A stretch of DNA of 48,413 nucleotides. Origin: Gryganskiella cystojenkinii (taxonomy: Eukaryota > Mortierellomycota > Mortierellomycetes > Mortierellales > Mortierellaceae). Shown here piece by piece: positions 22,960-33,016 of this stretch (positions are counted from its first letter, which is position 1; each line of letters opens with the position of its first letter). The notes under the pieces were generated by a model. The model saw only the letters and a program-made list of their open reading frames with translations. It had not been told where the DNA came from and did not search any database. Both the position numbers and the translations under genes were made by a program. The stretch is from NCBI GenBank assembly GCA_015852425.1, contig JAAAIG010000192.1, forward strand, positions 2,884-51,296, written 5' to 3'.

Positions 22960-25480
22960 CAAACTGTGATCCCGGGGATTTGCTTTTTTTTTTTTTGTTT
23001 GATCGACAATCCTTCCTTCCCCAGGAACGAACGAATGGAATGGGACAGGGACAAAAAGGCGGAGTGGAGTTTTTTTGGTGCTCTTTCTCGACAGGGCAAT
23101 CAAACAATCAAATCAAATAATCAAATTTCTCGAAGTGCTCTGTGTCCGAAACTCAAACAAGGAACCTTTTACAGAAACTCCTTGGGCAAACAGACTGCAG
23201 TATGTGCGTCGGGTTCGCGTTGTCTTCCATCTCCGAGAGATTTTCTGCAAGGGGGATGGAAGATGAAGAACATATGCACGCCGCAACCACTGGCGCATCT
23301 ATCTTTTTCTCACCTCACTCGCCAACTTTCAAGGCGAGTACCGTTCTTGCTTCTCCTGTATCCGCATTCACTTCTAGCCGAATCGATAAATAGAGAACCC
23401 TAAACATAGGTCCCATTGTAGTTGACGGTAACATCTCTTTACTAGCCTCTTGTACATTTATCCTTCTCCTTGTCCTCATTCCGCCCGGTGCTGCACTTAA
23501 GCCAAGACACCTATCTTTCAATAACAATGTATCCTCGTAGGACAGTATAAGTAGTCCTCAGTACGTTTCTATCAATTTTCTGAGCAGGAACACTTGAGAG
23601 AATGGATCTGCGATGGCCGCGCATTATCAAATTTGCATTTTTTTTTTTTTAATTGTTCAAAACGCCACATATCCACAGATCGTCTCATTTGTCTAATTGC
23701 GTTATCGTGGGAGAAAAATTGAGGACCTCCGTCAACTTTCGCTCCCTTCTGGGTGCCTGGGACCCAGGAACCCTGACTCTTAGGCTTTTTCCCTTCTCCG
23801 CTTCAATGATGAGAAGCTCACTCATTTTACATGCAAATTGCTTTTTATGTGACTGAGAACGAAGTTGTTCCATGGCGCGATCTCTCATGTACACTTCATA
23901 GATTACAAGATCTAGGTGTATATCAGGGCAGAAACGTCCTCAACAACTAGAAGGTACAGAAAAATCGACTTGGTGTATCCAGGTCGGGCTCTGCATTGCG
24001 CCAATTTGGTGCTGCCTTCCTGTGGATTGTTCGGTCATCTCCGTTCTATAGTTTTTTGCAGAGTACAGTACAACTACTTGAGGAGTTTGAGTTAGAGAAA
24101 GAAAGAGAAAAAAAAACGAACGATTTTTGGTTGTGTTTTGTAATCGACTCTCTTTCCCTCCAATTTTTCTTCAAGGCCTTTGCTCTCTTATTTCCACGGC
24201 CCTGGTTCAAATTTTTTCGAAGGCAAATTGCAATTTCCAAACGTCTTGGATTTCTTACCCTGAAGAGCTGCTCTCGGACAATAACCTGATATGAAAACAT
24301 ATTAGAGAATGGAGCTGAGCTGAGCATATTTTGCCCCATCCCTGCTTTCTTTCAATTGGAAGGAGATCTCTACTGATTGTGACCATGCTCAGAAAGGTTT
24401 AAGGTCCAGGTGACCCCTCAGCCTATGGCGTAGAGACTCCGACCAAAAGAACTTTCTCAATTGCCTGTTCGACTCCACCATAACTCCCCACGGAGCTTTC
24501 GATGCGCTGCTGCGTCGCACACCCGAGTTGATGTTTTTTTGACCCACCCCTGATTTCTGGGTTTCAACCAGGTGTTTTTCCGAGGGCGTGAATAATGTAC
24601 ACGGCTACCGATACTACAGGTCAAGGGGCAGGAAGTGAATCCAGGGCACGAATAATCGGTCGTCTAGAAAACGTGTTCCAAAATTATTAGCGCACATCCA
24701 TCCCCTACAGCTCTCCTGGCTCTCGTCCCCTCTCCGCTTTTTGTTCTACCTTAGGCTTGAGACGCGAGGTCTCTCCTCCAGGAGTTCCCCTGCTTTTTTT
24801 TTTGTTGACCCTAGGGTTTACGGGGCCCTGTTCTACCAAAAGAACGAAGAAAATGATACTAAGGGTTGGGCAAGGAAGATGCAATGTTTCTACTTTTCAT
24901 TTATTTTGCTCCTTAGTCCTTTTTCGCCTCGTTCAACATATTTAGTCTGGTCAGGGTCGTACCCCCAACACCGAAAATTCTTTAACTTCGGAAGATTTCG
25001 AGCAATAAGCTAGGCAAAAAAACAAGTTTTTGGAGATTTGACTATTTTGACGCCGCCTCCTTCGTTCGTTTGTCATGAAAAGTGTGTAGAGAGTGATAGA
25101 GTTATATTGACCACCTTGAAGGTCCATCGACAAACAAGTTTTCCTGTTTTTTTCAAAAGCTCAAAAGTTTGCAGACAATAAGAAACATGTAAAGACCTTC
25201 AAGTATCAAAATTGCGAATGGCCTATTACCTTTCTGCCTCTGGTCTTCTTTGTTGACGTTAGATATTGCTGGAGTCAGGAATGCGCGTACAGGGTACATA
25301 TACATCCTTGCTCTCCCCGTTCCCCGAAGTGGTTCTTCCTCTCACGCACTCTCTTTCTCCCTCTCCCTGTTTAAGTGAAACGATCGAGATTTCGTCATGA
25401 AATTACCTCTGTGTATTATCTTTTCTTGCTTTTCTCGCGCAATCCCAAAAAAAGATACTGGTTGCCTCTGTAGAAAAGGT

Positions 25481-25492
25481 GGGGGGGGGGGG
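25481..25492. repeat. Poly-G tract
   Basis: Twelve consecutive G in the intergenic desert, followed by a purine stretch. Confidence 0.9.
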
Positions 25493-25501
25493 AAAGAGAG
25501 G

Positions 25502-25527
25502 CAAAATGAGAGGTCAAAATGAGAGGT
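25502..25527. repeat. 13-bp perfect tandem duplication
   Basis: CAAAATGAGAGGT occurs twice head to tail with no spacer, directly after the poly-G tract. Confidence 0.9.
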
Positions 25528-26004
25528 CACCCCGTAGACTACTTTTCGAGACAACAATTCTTAGAGTTCACGGAAGAAGGTCGAAAGTTACGGGTGGGGT
25601 TTTGTTTTCTTCCTTCTTTGACGGGGTTTCTTTGTGAGCGATCAATTTGTTTTCTTTATAATGTTCGTGGTTCATCTTTTCGTTATAATAGAGTTTCTGA
25701 GTGGGCGGCGTACATGTACACCGCAAACTGAGGGGACACCCGTGTCTTTTCTACCCCTGGTCGTCTTTGACCTTGACGTAGTCAGCGCCATTATGCGCAA
25801 GAACGAATGAATAAATTAAGGCTTTTTCAGCTGGGTTGTCATTTGTATGTAGCAGGCACTTCAAAACAGGGTGGAATAGGGGCATTGGCAGTGGTTGGAT
25901 GTGGGACCTTGCCACCCTCTAAGCCCATAAATGTAGGAAGCCAAAAATAAATAATAAAAAAAAATGCCCGATCCATCCTGCTTACCTTTTCAACCGACAG
26001 ACAA

Positions 26005-26208
26005 TAGCCGCCGTCCTTTCTTGTTTGTGACCGATTCTTGACCGATTCTTGCTTCGATTTTTGACCCTGATTCTTGGCCTGTAAACAAAAATCACAGCCA
26101 AAATCGTCAAATTTTTTTGAGAACGCAAAAAAAGTGCGTTCTCAAGTTAAGAATCGGTCAAGAATCGTGACACAAGAATCGGTCACAAACAAGAAAGGAC
26201 GGCGGCTA
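26005..26208. mobile_element. MITE-like palindromic element with 34-bp terminal inverted repeats
   Basis: Perfect 34-bp inverted repeats at 26007-26040 and 26173-26206 (starting GCCGCCGTCCTTTC) are flanked on both sides by TA, consistent with a Tc1/mariner-type TA target duplication. The element would be 200 bp. The arms carry repeated ACCGATTCTT units: two copies in the left arm at 26030-26050 and two in reverse in the right arm at 26149-26158 and 26174-26183. The centre holds a second perfect hairpin, GAGAACGCA / TGCGTTCTC at 26119-26127 and 26135-26143. There is no coding capacity. It lies about 515 bp upstream of the LPMO-b ATG. The palindrome is directly seen. The mobile origin is inferred. 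Confidence 0.75.
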
Positions 26209-26606
26209 ATAATGGGCGCACAACCATGGTTGTCTTTTGGAGGGATCTTGAAGGTTGTCGTGATCGAAATCAACGAGCGATTAAATGATCTGTGCAACAT
26301 TAAAGTGAAAAAATCCAGTTGGACATTTTTTTTGGAAATGTCACCTTATTTTTTTTTTATGGTTCGAAAGAGGCTCAAAGGAACGACATTGGGGGAAGTG
26401 AGTGTGGAGACCCCCCTTCTCAAAGACAGTTGGAACAAGCTTGTACTTTACTGTAGTTTGTTTGTTGATTATGTGTGCCAATTCATTGTTGTATTGGATT
26501 AATAAAGAGCCGTCAAAACATTGTTGAAAAAGTCGAAAGCCTTGAAGAAAAACCTATGAGGCAAACACACACAAAACAATTTGAGGGAACAGACCCTCCT
26601 TTTTCA
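26209..26606. other. Upstream region of LPMO paralog b
   Basis: About 400 bp between the palindromic element and the TATA box. It has A/T-rich runs and no gene. A short open frame crosses the element's right arm and is not considered real. Confidence 0.5.
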
Positions 26607-26615
26607 TATAAAAGG
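26607..26615 (+). promoter_or_regulatory. TATA box of LPMO paralog b
   Basis: TATAAAAGG 116 bp upstream of the ATG at 26723, followed by a C/T-rich leader. Confidence 0.7.
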
Positions 26616-26722
26616 TCCCCCCACATCCCTTCCTCGCTCCTCTTGTTTTTTTCTCTTCATCGATTCTGCATCCCCTTCCCCTCATTCTAAAGCTCCATAC
26701 CTTTACTCCACTTCCTCCAAAA

Positions 26723-27921
26723 ATGATGTTCAAAACCTCCCTCGTCGCAGCCGCGATGGTCTGCTTGTCGGCCATGACCGCTCAGGCTCACGTTGGTCTC
26801 TCGACCCCCTGCGGCCGTTACCAACCTGCTCAGGGATGCCCTGCTCCTCCTCGTATGTCTAAAAACCTCTACTTCGAACACAATCACCACTTCTAACACC
26901 AAGAACCATTGTCACTGCTCCCCAGTATCCATCGTCAACCACCACATTCTCACCAAAACAAGAGAAAAAATCGCACAATCTTCTTTCCACCGTCCATTCA
27001 TTCCTACCACACCTCAGCGTCACATAACATTCGAGACCGTGATCCATTGCGTAAATTTGACGCCGCAAATTTGAAATTACATTTTCGCTTACGAAAGTCT
27101 CCTCTTTTTATAAACAGCCGGACAGTCGATCGACTACAACATCAATTCGCCCATTGGTACCCACGACTCCATCAACTCACCTATTTGCAAGGTACGTACC
27201 GTTCTCAAGCCCATTGGACTCTCTGTCCCTCTATTTTAATTATCTTTTGGGAACTAAGCTTACAGACTTCTAACTCTGCGCTTGGCTTTTGCTTTGTTTC
27301 GTTCCGCCCCAATAGCACACTGTGCCCTACACCAAGCGCACTGTCTACAAGGCCGGTGATACCATCCACACCGCGTACTCGGTCGGTGCCTCTCACGGTG
27401 GTGGACACTGTCAGTGGGCGTTGTCCTACGACAACGGTAAGACCTGGGTCGTCCTCAAGACCTTGATCCGTGATTGTTTGAAGGGTGTGACCAATGGTCA
27501 GGCTTATTCTGTCCCCGTTCAAATCCCCAAGAATGCTCCTTCCGGCAAAGTCACCTTCCAGTGGATCTGGAACAATGCCATCGGTAACCGTGAGTTGTAC
27601 TCCAACTGTGCCGATATCGAGATTAAGGGTACGGATGGTGGTGAGATCTCCGGTGTTGTTCCTCTGTATGCCAACTACGGATCTAGTTCCCCCTTGATCC
27701 CCGAGTTCCCCACTCCTTCGTCGCCTGATAAACATGAGTTGTTTGCGGCCCGCAAAAAGATCACGATCAAGGTCCCCGGTTCTGGAAAGCCCAAGCCAAA
27801 GACCACTACCACCAAGGCCTCCAAGCCCACGACCAAGCCCACGACCAAGCCCAAGCCCCATACCACGACCAAGAAGCATACCACCACGAAGAAGCAAGCC
27901 AAGCCCACCAAACACTTTTAA
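26723..27921 (+). CDS. Secreted AA11-type lytic polysaccharide monooxygenase, paralog b
   Basis: Paralog of the LPMO at 21970 with the same predicted role in oxidative chitin cleavage. Exons 26723..26852, 27118..27191 and 27316..27921 give 269 aa. The signal peptide (1-22) ends MTAQA, leaving His23 as the mature N-terminus. The second brace His is H95 in GASHGGGHCQWALSYDNGK and the axial Tyr is Y163 in GNRELYSNCAD. Compared with paralog a it has one extra intron (after APP, 265 bp) and a Thr/Lys/Pro-rich tail of about 45 residues (TTTTKASKPTTKPTTK and repeats) that is probably O-glycosylated and basic, and may bind wall polymers. The intron before HTVPYTKRT is shared with paralog a. The first of two adjacent ATGs was chosen. 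Confidence 0.83.
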
Positions 27922-29063
27922 AGAAAATGATGATCAGAAAGGGAGCTGCGAGCTGGTGCAGTAGTGTCAGCGTGATGCTTTGTAGAACGGTTTTTTGTTT
28001 TCTGTCTTTTCTCATTTCTTAGTCCATAGACCCATCACCACCCCATCATTTCATTGTACATTGTTGTTTTCTCCGTTGATGTCGAAAGGCATCAAAAAAC
28101 AGTAAAAAAAAGACGCGAGAGTGCTATGTTGATATGAACGCTGGTCGTTCCATGTCGATAATCTCTCTTCTCGTCCATTTCTCCTTCCTTCAATGTCACT
28201 TTGATCTCATGAAAAAACAACGAAATAAAAAATAAAAAAAAGGTTTCTTGGAGATTGAACAAGTGCTGTGCGCTCCACAGCTGTCTTCTGAACAGGGATC
28301 GCCGGCGCCATTTTTTTTTATTTTTATTTTTATTTTGATATGAATCGTAGGTATCGTGTTTTTCCCTCTGTTGCTGAGCGGGGTCACCTTGTCACTTTGA
28401 TTTTCTACTTTTGCTACAATCTCTCAGGAAATCAAAGTTTTATCTGCATACCTCTTGCACCGGGAATCCGAGGATTGAGGAAGACCGTAAAATAGCCGTT
28501 TTGTCCCTTGCGAGGATCAGCATGGACCAAGAAAAGTGACTATCTTTTCTTGGTGCTCACCACGCGTTTCAAAAATTACGCGATTTCTTCAAATCCTTGG
28601 TCAACATTTTTCTGTCACACTTGTTTTGCACAGGGATAACGCGGGCGAATATCATTGTGAGATGGCGTTTTTTTCTTTTTCATTCTCACATTGTCCTGTG
28701 CGGGGGCCTCTACTTTTTTTTACGCCCAAGCAAAGCTACTGAACCGACGCCTTTGTCTTTGTCTGTCTGTCAATTGCCTCTGAACAAATAAGCATTCTCG
28801 TCCGTCTTCTCCTTGTCGCTTTATGACAAAGTACACCCTACTCTTTTCCTCCACTGTTTAGGTTGCCCTGTCTCACTCTTCATCATAACAAAACCCGGCC
28901 ATTTTAGCAGCAAATGTCGTGCTCAAGGTGAACACAATGGATTCCCTCTCTCATTCTCAGTATAAAGGACAAGCAATAACTTGCCAGTTTTTTGTTTTGT
29001 TTCTCCACACGTCTCACTCTATATCGATTTTCCCACAAACGGAAAAAAAAGTAACAGGAAAAG
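27922..29063. other. Intergenic, LPMO-b to dioxygenase 2
   Basis: About 1.1 kb. It contains A-rich (28222-28243) and T-rich (28311-28337) low-complexity stretches that could pair weakly, but the match is only homopolymer-like. No gene or structured RNA is recognised. Confidence 0.55.
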
Positions 29064-29071
29064 TTTATAAA
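29064..29071 (+). promoter_or_regulatory. TATA-like box of dioxygenase gene 2
   Basis: TTTATAAA about 120 bp upstream of the ATG at 29186, then a CT repeat and a CA-rich leader. Confidence 0.55.
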
Positions 29072-29185
29072 CACTCGCCTCTCTCTCTCTCTCCACTTCT
29101 GCAACAAACACATACACACACATACTCAATCATCCAGCAAGCAAACAAAGGACCAAAAGACACAGCCAACTTTCCTCGATATACA

Positions 29186-30391
29186 ATGTCCTCCTCCAAC
29201 ATTACCGAAAACAGCATCATCCTCTCTGCGAGCGAGCAAGATGCCTCGTTGGCGGACCGCAACACGTTCGCGACCCGTGTCGCCGGCAAGGGAGCCGATC
29301 CTGAGAAGAAGGCGCTCTTGGCCAACGTGACCAAACGCATCGATTACTCGCCCAAGATCGGTACCGAGTTGCACGGCATCCAACTGTCCCAGCTCACGGA
29401 ACAACAAGCCGAGGAACTCGCGGCCTTGATCGCCGAGCGTGGTGTCGTCTTTTTTAGAGATCAGGATGACCTTGATTACAAGGAACAAGTCAGGTTGGGC
29501 AAGCGTTGGGGTCCCCTTCATATCCACCCTCTTGTCCCCCATAACCAGGATAACCCCGAAGTCATTGTCCTAGATTCCCGTTTGAGGTAAGAGAGAACGA
29601 ACTTTTCAAAAACTACTTGTGCCGGATGTCTTCAGCTCTTACACAACCCCTGATTCCTTACATTTTCTTGCTCTTCTCTTTTGACAAACCATCGACGATT
29701 CAGCCCTCCAAGCCGATTCAACACCAACGACTCTTGGCACTCGGATGTCTCTTTCGAACCCGCGCCGGCCTCGTTCTCGATCCTCAAATTTGAAGAGATT
29801 CCCGAATCTGGTGGAGACACCATCTGGTCCGACGCTCGCTCTCTCTACGACGAACTGTCACCCACAATCCAAACCTTCCTCGAGGGTCTCACTGCGACCC
29901 ATTCCTCCGATATTTTCAAGATCTTGACACAAACTTCGGGTCGCAAGACGTTTGGTAAACTCAATGATTCTGTTCACCCGGTGGTCCGGACTAACCCCGT
30001 CACAGGCTGGAAGTCGATCTACACAAACCCGGTCTTTACCCGAGAGATCAATGGGGTCTCAGCCTCGGAATCGAAATGGATCCTGGATTATTTGAACGAT
30101 CTGGTCGCCAAGAAGCTGCAGTACCAGGTTCGATTCCATTGGGAAAAGAACAGTGTTGCGATCTGGGATAACCGCTCGACCTGGCATACCGGTGTGCCCG
30201 ATTTCAGACCGTATCATCGTCGCGGTGTTCGTGTCACGGTTTCAGGGGAGAAGCCCTACTTTGATCCTGAGAACAGCTCAACACAGGCCAAAGCTTGGGA
30301 GGCGACTGCCAAGGCGATCGTGGCCAAGCAAGAAGCGACCGAGAAGGCGAAAATTGATGCGCAGGCAACAGCATCTGCAAAGACTGCTTAG
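29186..30391 (+). CDS. TauD/Jlp1-type 2-oxoglutarate dioxygenase, paralog 2
   Basis: Paralog of the gene at 18326 and also 362 aa. Exons 29186..29586 and 29704..30391 (phase 2, 117-bp intron after DSRL) are joined to give DSRLSPPSRFNTNDSWHSD. The iron ligands are H146 and D148 in SWHSDVSFEP, and the distal His sits in WDNRSTWHTGVPDF. Arg in RRGVRVTV is the 2-oxoglutarate anchor. Blocks such as RVAGKGADPEKKAL, ERGVVFFRDQ and TGRKTFGKLND-like GRKTFGKLND are shared with paralog 1. The C-terminus is again Ala/Lys/Glu-rich. The predicted role is oxygenation of a sulfonate or similar small acid. Differences in surface residues around 96-104 may reflect different substrates. Paralog 1 has no intron at this site. 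Confidence 0.9.
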
Positions 30392-30451
30392 ATGATCGTC
30401 GCCAATTTTGTTTCTTCTCAATACCCCCTCACATCAAGTAGCATGCTATCA

Positions 30452-30457
30452 AATAAA
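30452..30457 (+). terminator. AATAAA polyadenylation signal of dioxygenase 2
   Basis: AATAAA about 60 nt after the stop, in the short (130 bp) convergent gap to the RCC1-repeat gene. Confidence 0.6.
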
Positions 30458-30521
30458 CGAAAAAAAAAAGTGAATGGCGTGTACAGGGGTTATGTGTTTA
30501 TCGGACTTATTTTTCTGTCTA

Positions 30522-32102
30522 TCATGCGGTACAGATCCAAGACGCTCCATATCCACCAGCGACCCAACCCGGCGAGTTCGACAAAGAGGTTTTAGAGTCA
30601 GAGGTGAGATGGATTCTACGAGGCGAGAGAACATCAAGTCGATCATCGATACCCTCTGAATCGGTCCCACAGTTGCCATGCTCGTTCCAACCCCATGCAT
30701 AACAGTGCCCCGATCGGGTCATTGCCAAACAGTGTTCAGATCCACAGCTGAAAGACATGATTTCCTCGAACAAATCATTATCGTCGTCTTGGCTTTGGCT
30801 GTCGCTTGACGAGGCACTACTACTTGCTCTTGGTATCCGAACTTTGACAATGTCGACGGCATCGTTTGTTTCTGTAGCGGAAACAGCAGCCCCGTTTCCA
30901 AGCTGACCATGATCATTCCGTCCCCAGAGAAAGAGTCTCGTCCGATCACGACTATTCATGGCCCCGTTATGGTTCCAACCACACGAGATCAAGTCCACAA
31001 ATGGTAAGCCGTAAACTCTTTCGAATCCAATCCGGAAGTCTTGAGCTTTCTGTTGCTGCTTTATAGCTCCTTGGGGCGGTCCTGGTCCGAGTTGACGATA
31101 CTTGTTCAGACCGGAAGAGTACACGGATCCATCCGAGAACAAGATCAAGGAATGATTTTGACCACAGGCCATATCGATAATATCTATACCGGAACCAATC
31201 TCTGAGGGCAATCGAATCCGAGTCGGCTCCATGAACTTGCCACGAAGTTCCTTCTCTGTGAAAGGTTGTGAATGAGCCTGTCCTTTCTGTTCCAAAATGC
31301 CGAGCTGACCTTGTCGATTAGATCCCCAGCCGAACAGGACGGTCATTCTTCTCGTGCTGTCCGTGTCATTTGCTGTCACGGTCATCAGTAACAGGACGTG
31401 TCGAAGACCTGCTCTGACTTTGGTCGCCTGATAGACTGCTGCTTCTGCTTCTGCTTCTGCATTAATTGTATCTTGGGTATCGAGAGAAACCTGGATCGCC
31501 TTACGCAATGTCTTCGATTTACCTGGTCCGAGACCTAGTTCGCCAAACGAGCCGGATCCCCAGGCGTAGACTCGAGGAAGGTCCTGTGGTTGTCGCCATT
31601 GTCGTGTCGCGCCGTCTTGATCGCGATCCGAGGATAGTGGTGGTTCTGTCACTGCGATCGTAAACGCCCATCCACAGGCGACTGAGCGCCACCGTTTTAA
31701 GCTCGTTGAGGCAATACCGCCGTCATCGTCTTGGCGATTCTGATTAGGCTGATTAAGTTGGTCCTCTGGGTCAATTTCGTGCGACCGAAAGACGAATGAC
31801 GCTTCTTGGAGAAGAGATTCGCCATCCTTGTTGGATCCGGTCATGAACAGACGTCGACTTGGGTCGCGTGTGATGAGCGCTGTATGATTTCCTCCGGCGG
31901 CAAACTCATGGAATGGAACAAATGGGCATGACAATGGGGTTGAATCCGAAGCAAAGATGTCATTGCTACCCTTATTGTTGGCGCTGACGCTGTCGAAGGC
32001 GTTGTCTGGGGTGAGTACGGGGCAAGGGCGAGCGGTGTCGACGTCGGATCCGATACCGAGCTGGCCGTTTCCGTTGGAGCCCAAGGCGAGAAGGATTGGC
32101 AT
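30522..32102 (-). CDS. RCC1-repeat protein (Ats1-like)
   Basis: Single exon, 526 aa, a beta-propeller of RCC1 repeats. At least seven repeat cores are visible: GSNGNGQLGIGSD at the N-terminus, GSNKDGESLL, WGSGSFGELGLG, WGSNRQGQLG, GLNKYRQLGPG, WGRNDHGQLGNG and WGWNEHGNCGTD, with the intervening CGxxHxxxL-type strands (CGQNHSLILFSDG, CGSEHCLAMTRSG). The start MPILLALGSNGNGQLG resembles yeast Ats1, an RCC1-like protein linked to microtubules and to Elongator-dependent tRNA modification (Kti complex). That assignment is tentative, since RCC1 propellers are used for many tasks. Acidic and Ser-rich loops interrupt some blades. The frame is open further upstream, but the propeller starts at this ATG. 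Confidence 0.85.
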   Translation of the reverse strand: MPILLALGSNGNGQLGIGSDVDTARPCPVLTPDNAFDSVSANNKGSNDIFASDSTPLSCPFVPFHEFAAGGNHTALITRDPSRRLFMTGSNKDGESLLQEASFVFRSHEIDPEDQLNQPNQNRQDDDGGIASTSLKRWRSVACGWAFTIAVTEPPLSSDRDQDGATRQWRQPQDLPRVYAWGSGSFGELGLGPGKSKTLRKAIQVSLDTQDTINAEAEAEAAVYQATKVRAGLRHVLLLMTVTANDTDSTRRMTVLFGWGSNRQGQLGILEQKGQAHSQPFTEKELRGKFMEPTRIRLPSEIGSGIDIIDMACGQNHSLILFSDGSVYSSGLNKYRQLGPGPPQGAIKQQQKAQDFRIGFERVYGLPFVDLISCGWNHNGAMNSRDRTRLFLWGRNDHGQLGNGAAVSATETNDAVDIVKVRIPRASSSASSSDSQSQDDDNDLFEEIMSFSCGSEHCLAMTRSGHCYAWGWNEHGNCGTDSEGIDDRLDVLSPRRIHLTSDSKTSLSNSPGWVAGGYGASWICTA

Positions 32103-33016
32103 CAGGAAAGAAGTCAAAAGGCCAGGCGAGGTCCTTCCTTGATCCGGTGAACAAAAGAAAGTTTGATTGTGAGCAAATATACGAGGAAAATAAGAATGTG
32201 TTTGCAGGTGCAGGAAACAAAGAGAACTGTGGGAACAATCGAGACTCTCTCTCTGTGTGTGAAATAGAAGGCAAAAGAAGAAAAAGAGGGGTTGCGTGCG
32301 TGTGTTGTTTGATAGCCCTAACATTCACGGAAAAGCTCAGTTTCTGTGCGTGCGACATTGTGCAGAGAGAGCCAATGGGAACACGATCCTGGTTGGTTCA
32401 AGAGAAAAGCAGCTCTCCCCTAATTGAAAGAGTGGTGTGCTTGGTTGTTTGTGTCCTTTTTTTTTTTTTTTTTGGTGCTCACGCCGAAACTCTTTCATCG
32501 TTCGGGCACTCTCCCATGGACCACCCTCTTTGCCTTCGCCCTCACATGAATAAAATGAAGAACAATTGTCCATTGTTGTGTTCCTACAAAGAACATTATG
32601 GAACAAAGAAGAGAGGTTCCTCCTTCCGAGAGTATCGTCGACTTTTGATTCTCCCTCTCTCGATCACGAACGAGCGCGGATCGAGAGACTCTCTCTCCCC
32701 TGAGAGGTTCCACCCTCCTGGGAACCAAAGAACCGAGCAGGAACAGAAAAAAAGAATTTCAATGGAAATAAGGTCCAAGTTCGTTGGGTTGTGCCTGTCC
32801 GTTGGTCCAGTGCGGTCGAGGTGAGTGTTGGACCAATGAGCGTTGCCCTGTCACAGTCTTTTTTTCTTTCTTTTCTGATCGCCCTGTGCCCATATCCTTA
32901 ATACTTTTTGTTCCTTCTTTCTTTCTCATCTCTTTTTCTTCTTTTTCCCATCTTCATTCTTCTCATTCCCTTTCTCGCAAACTCTTTCCTCTCTCTTCTT
33001 ACATACATATATACAC
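32103..33016. other. Divergent promoters, RCC1-repeat and TMX-like genes
   Basis: About 900 bp, with a 17-nt T run near 32458-32474 and a long T/C-rich leader at 32855-33010 before the TMX-like ATG. No further gene is recognised. Confidence 0.55.

Larger units (their letters stand above)
22960..26004. other. Gene desert between the two LPMO genes, left part
   Basis: About 3 kb with no gene recognised. Frames of up to 145 codons occur on both strands but lack family motifs, C-biased codon use and paired splice signals. Small structures include a perfect CCTGGG-A-CCCAGG palindrome at 23756-23768, a 12-nt poly-G at 25481-25492, and a 13-bp perfect tandem duplication at 25502-25527. Confidence 0.55.

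Noticed and set aside
26074..26502. Open frame of 142 codons crossing the palindromic element
   Set aside because: It starts inside the palindrome, runs through A/T-rich DNA and has no family resemblance or splice signals.
28222..28337. A/T-rich inverted repeat downstream of LPMO-b
   Set aside because: The complementarity comes from poly-A and poly-T low-complexity tracts, not from a specific repeat.
12099..30391. A secondary-metabolite gene cluster in the metabolic middle of the window
   Set aside because: No PKS, NRPS, terpene synthase, cytochrome P450 or pathway regulator is present. The genes are unrelated primary or secreted functions.
32103..32324. Upstream in-frame extension of the RCC1-repeat protein (74 residues)
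   Set aside because: The extension is Phe/Ser/His-rich without repeat features, and the first propeller strand begins at the chosen ATG.
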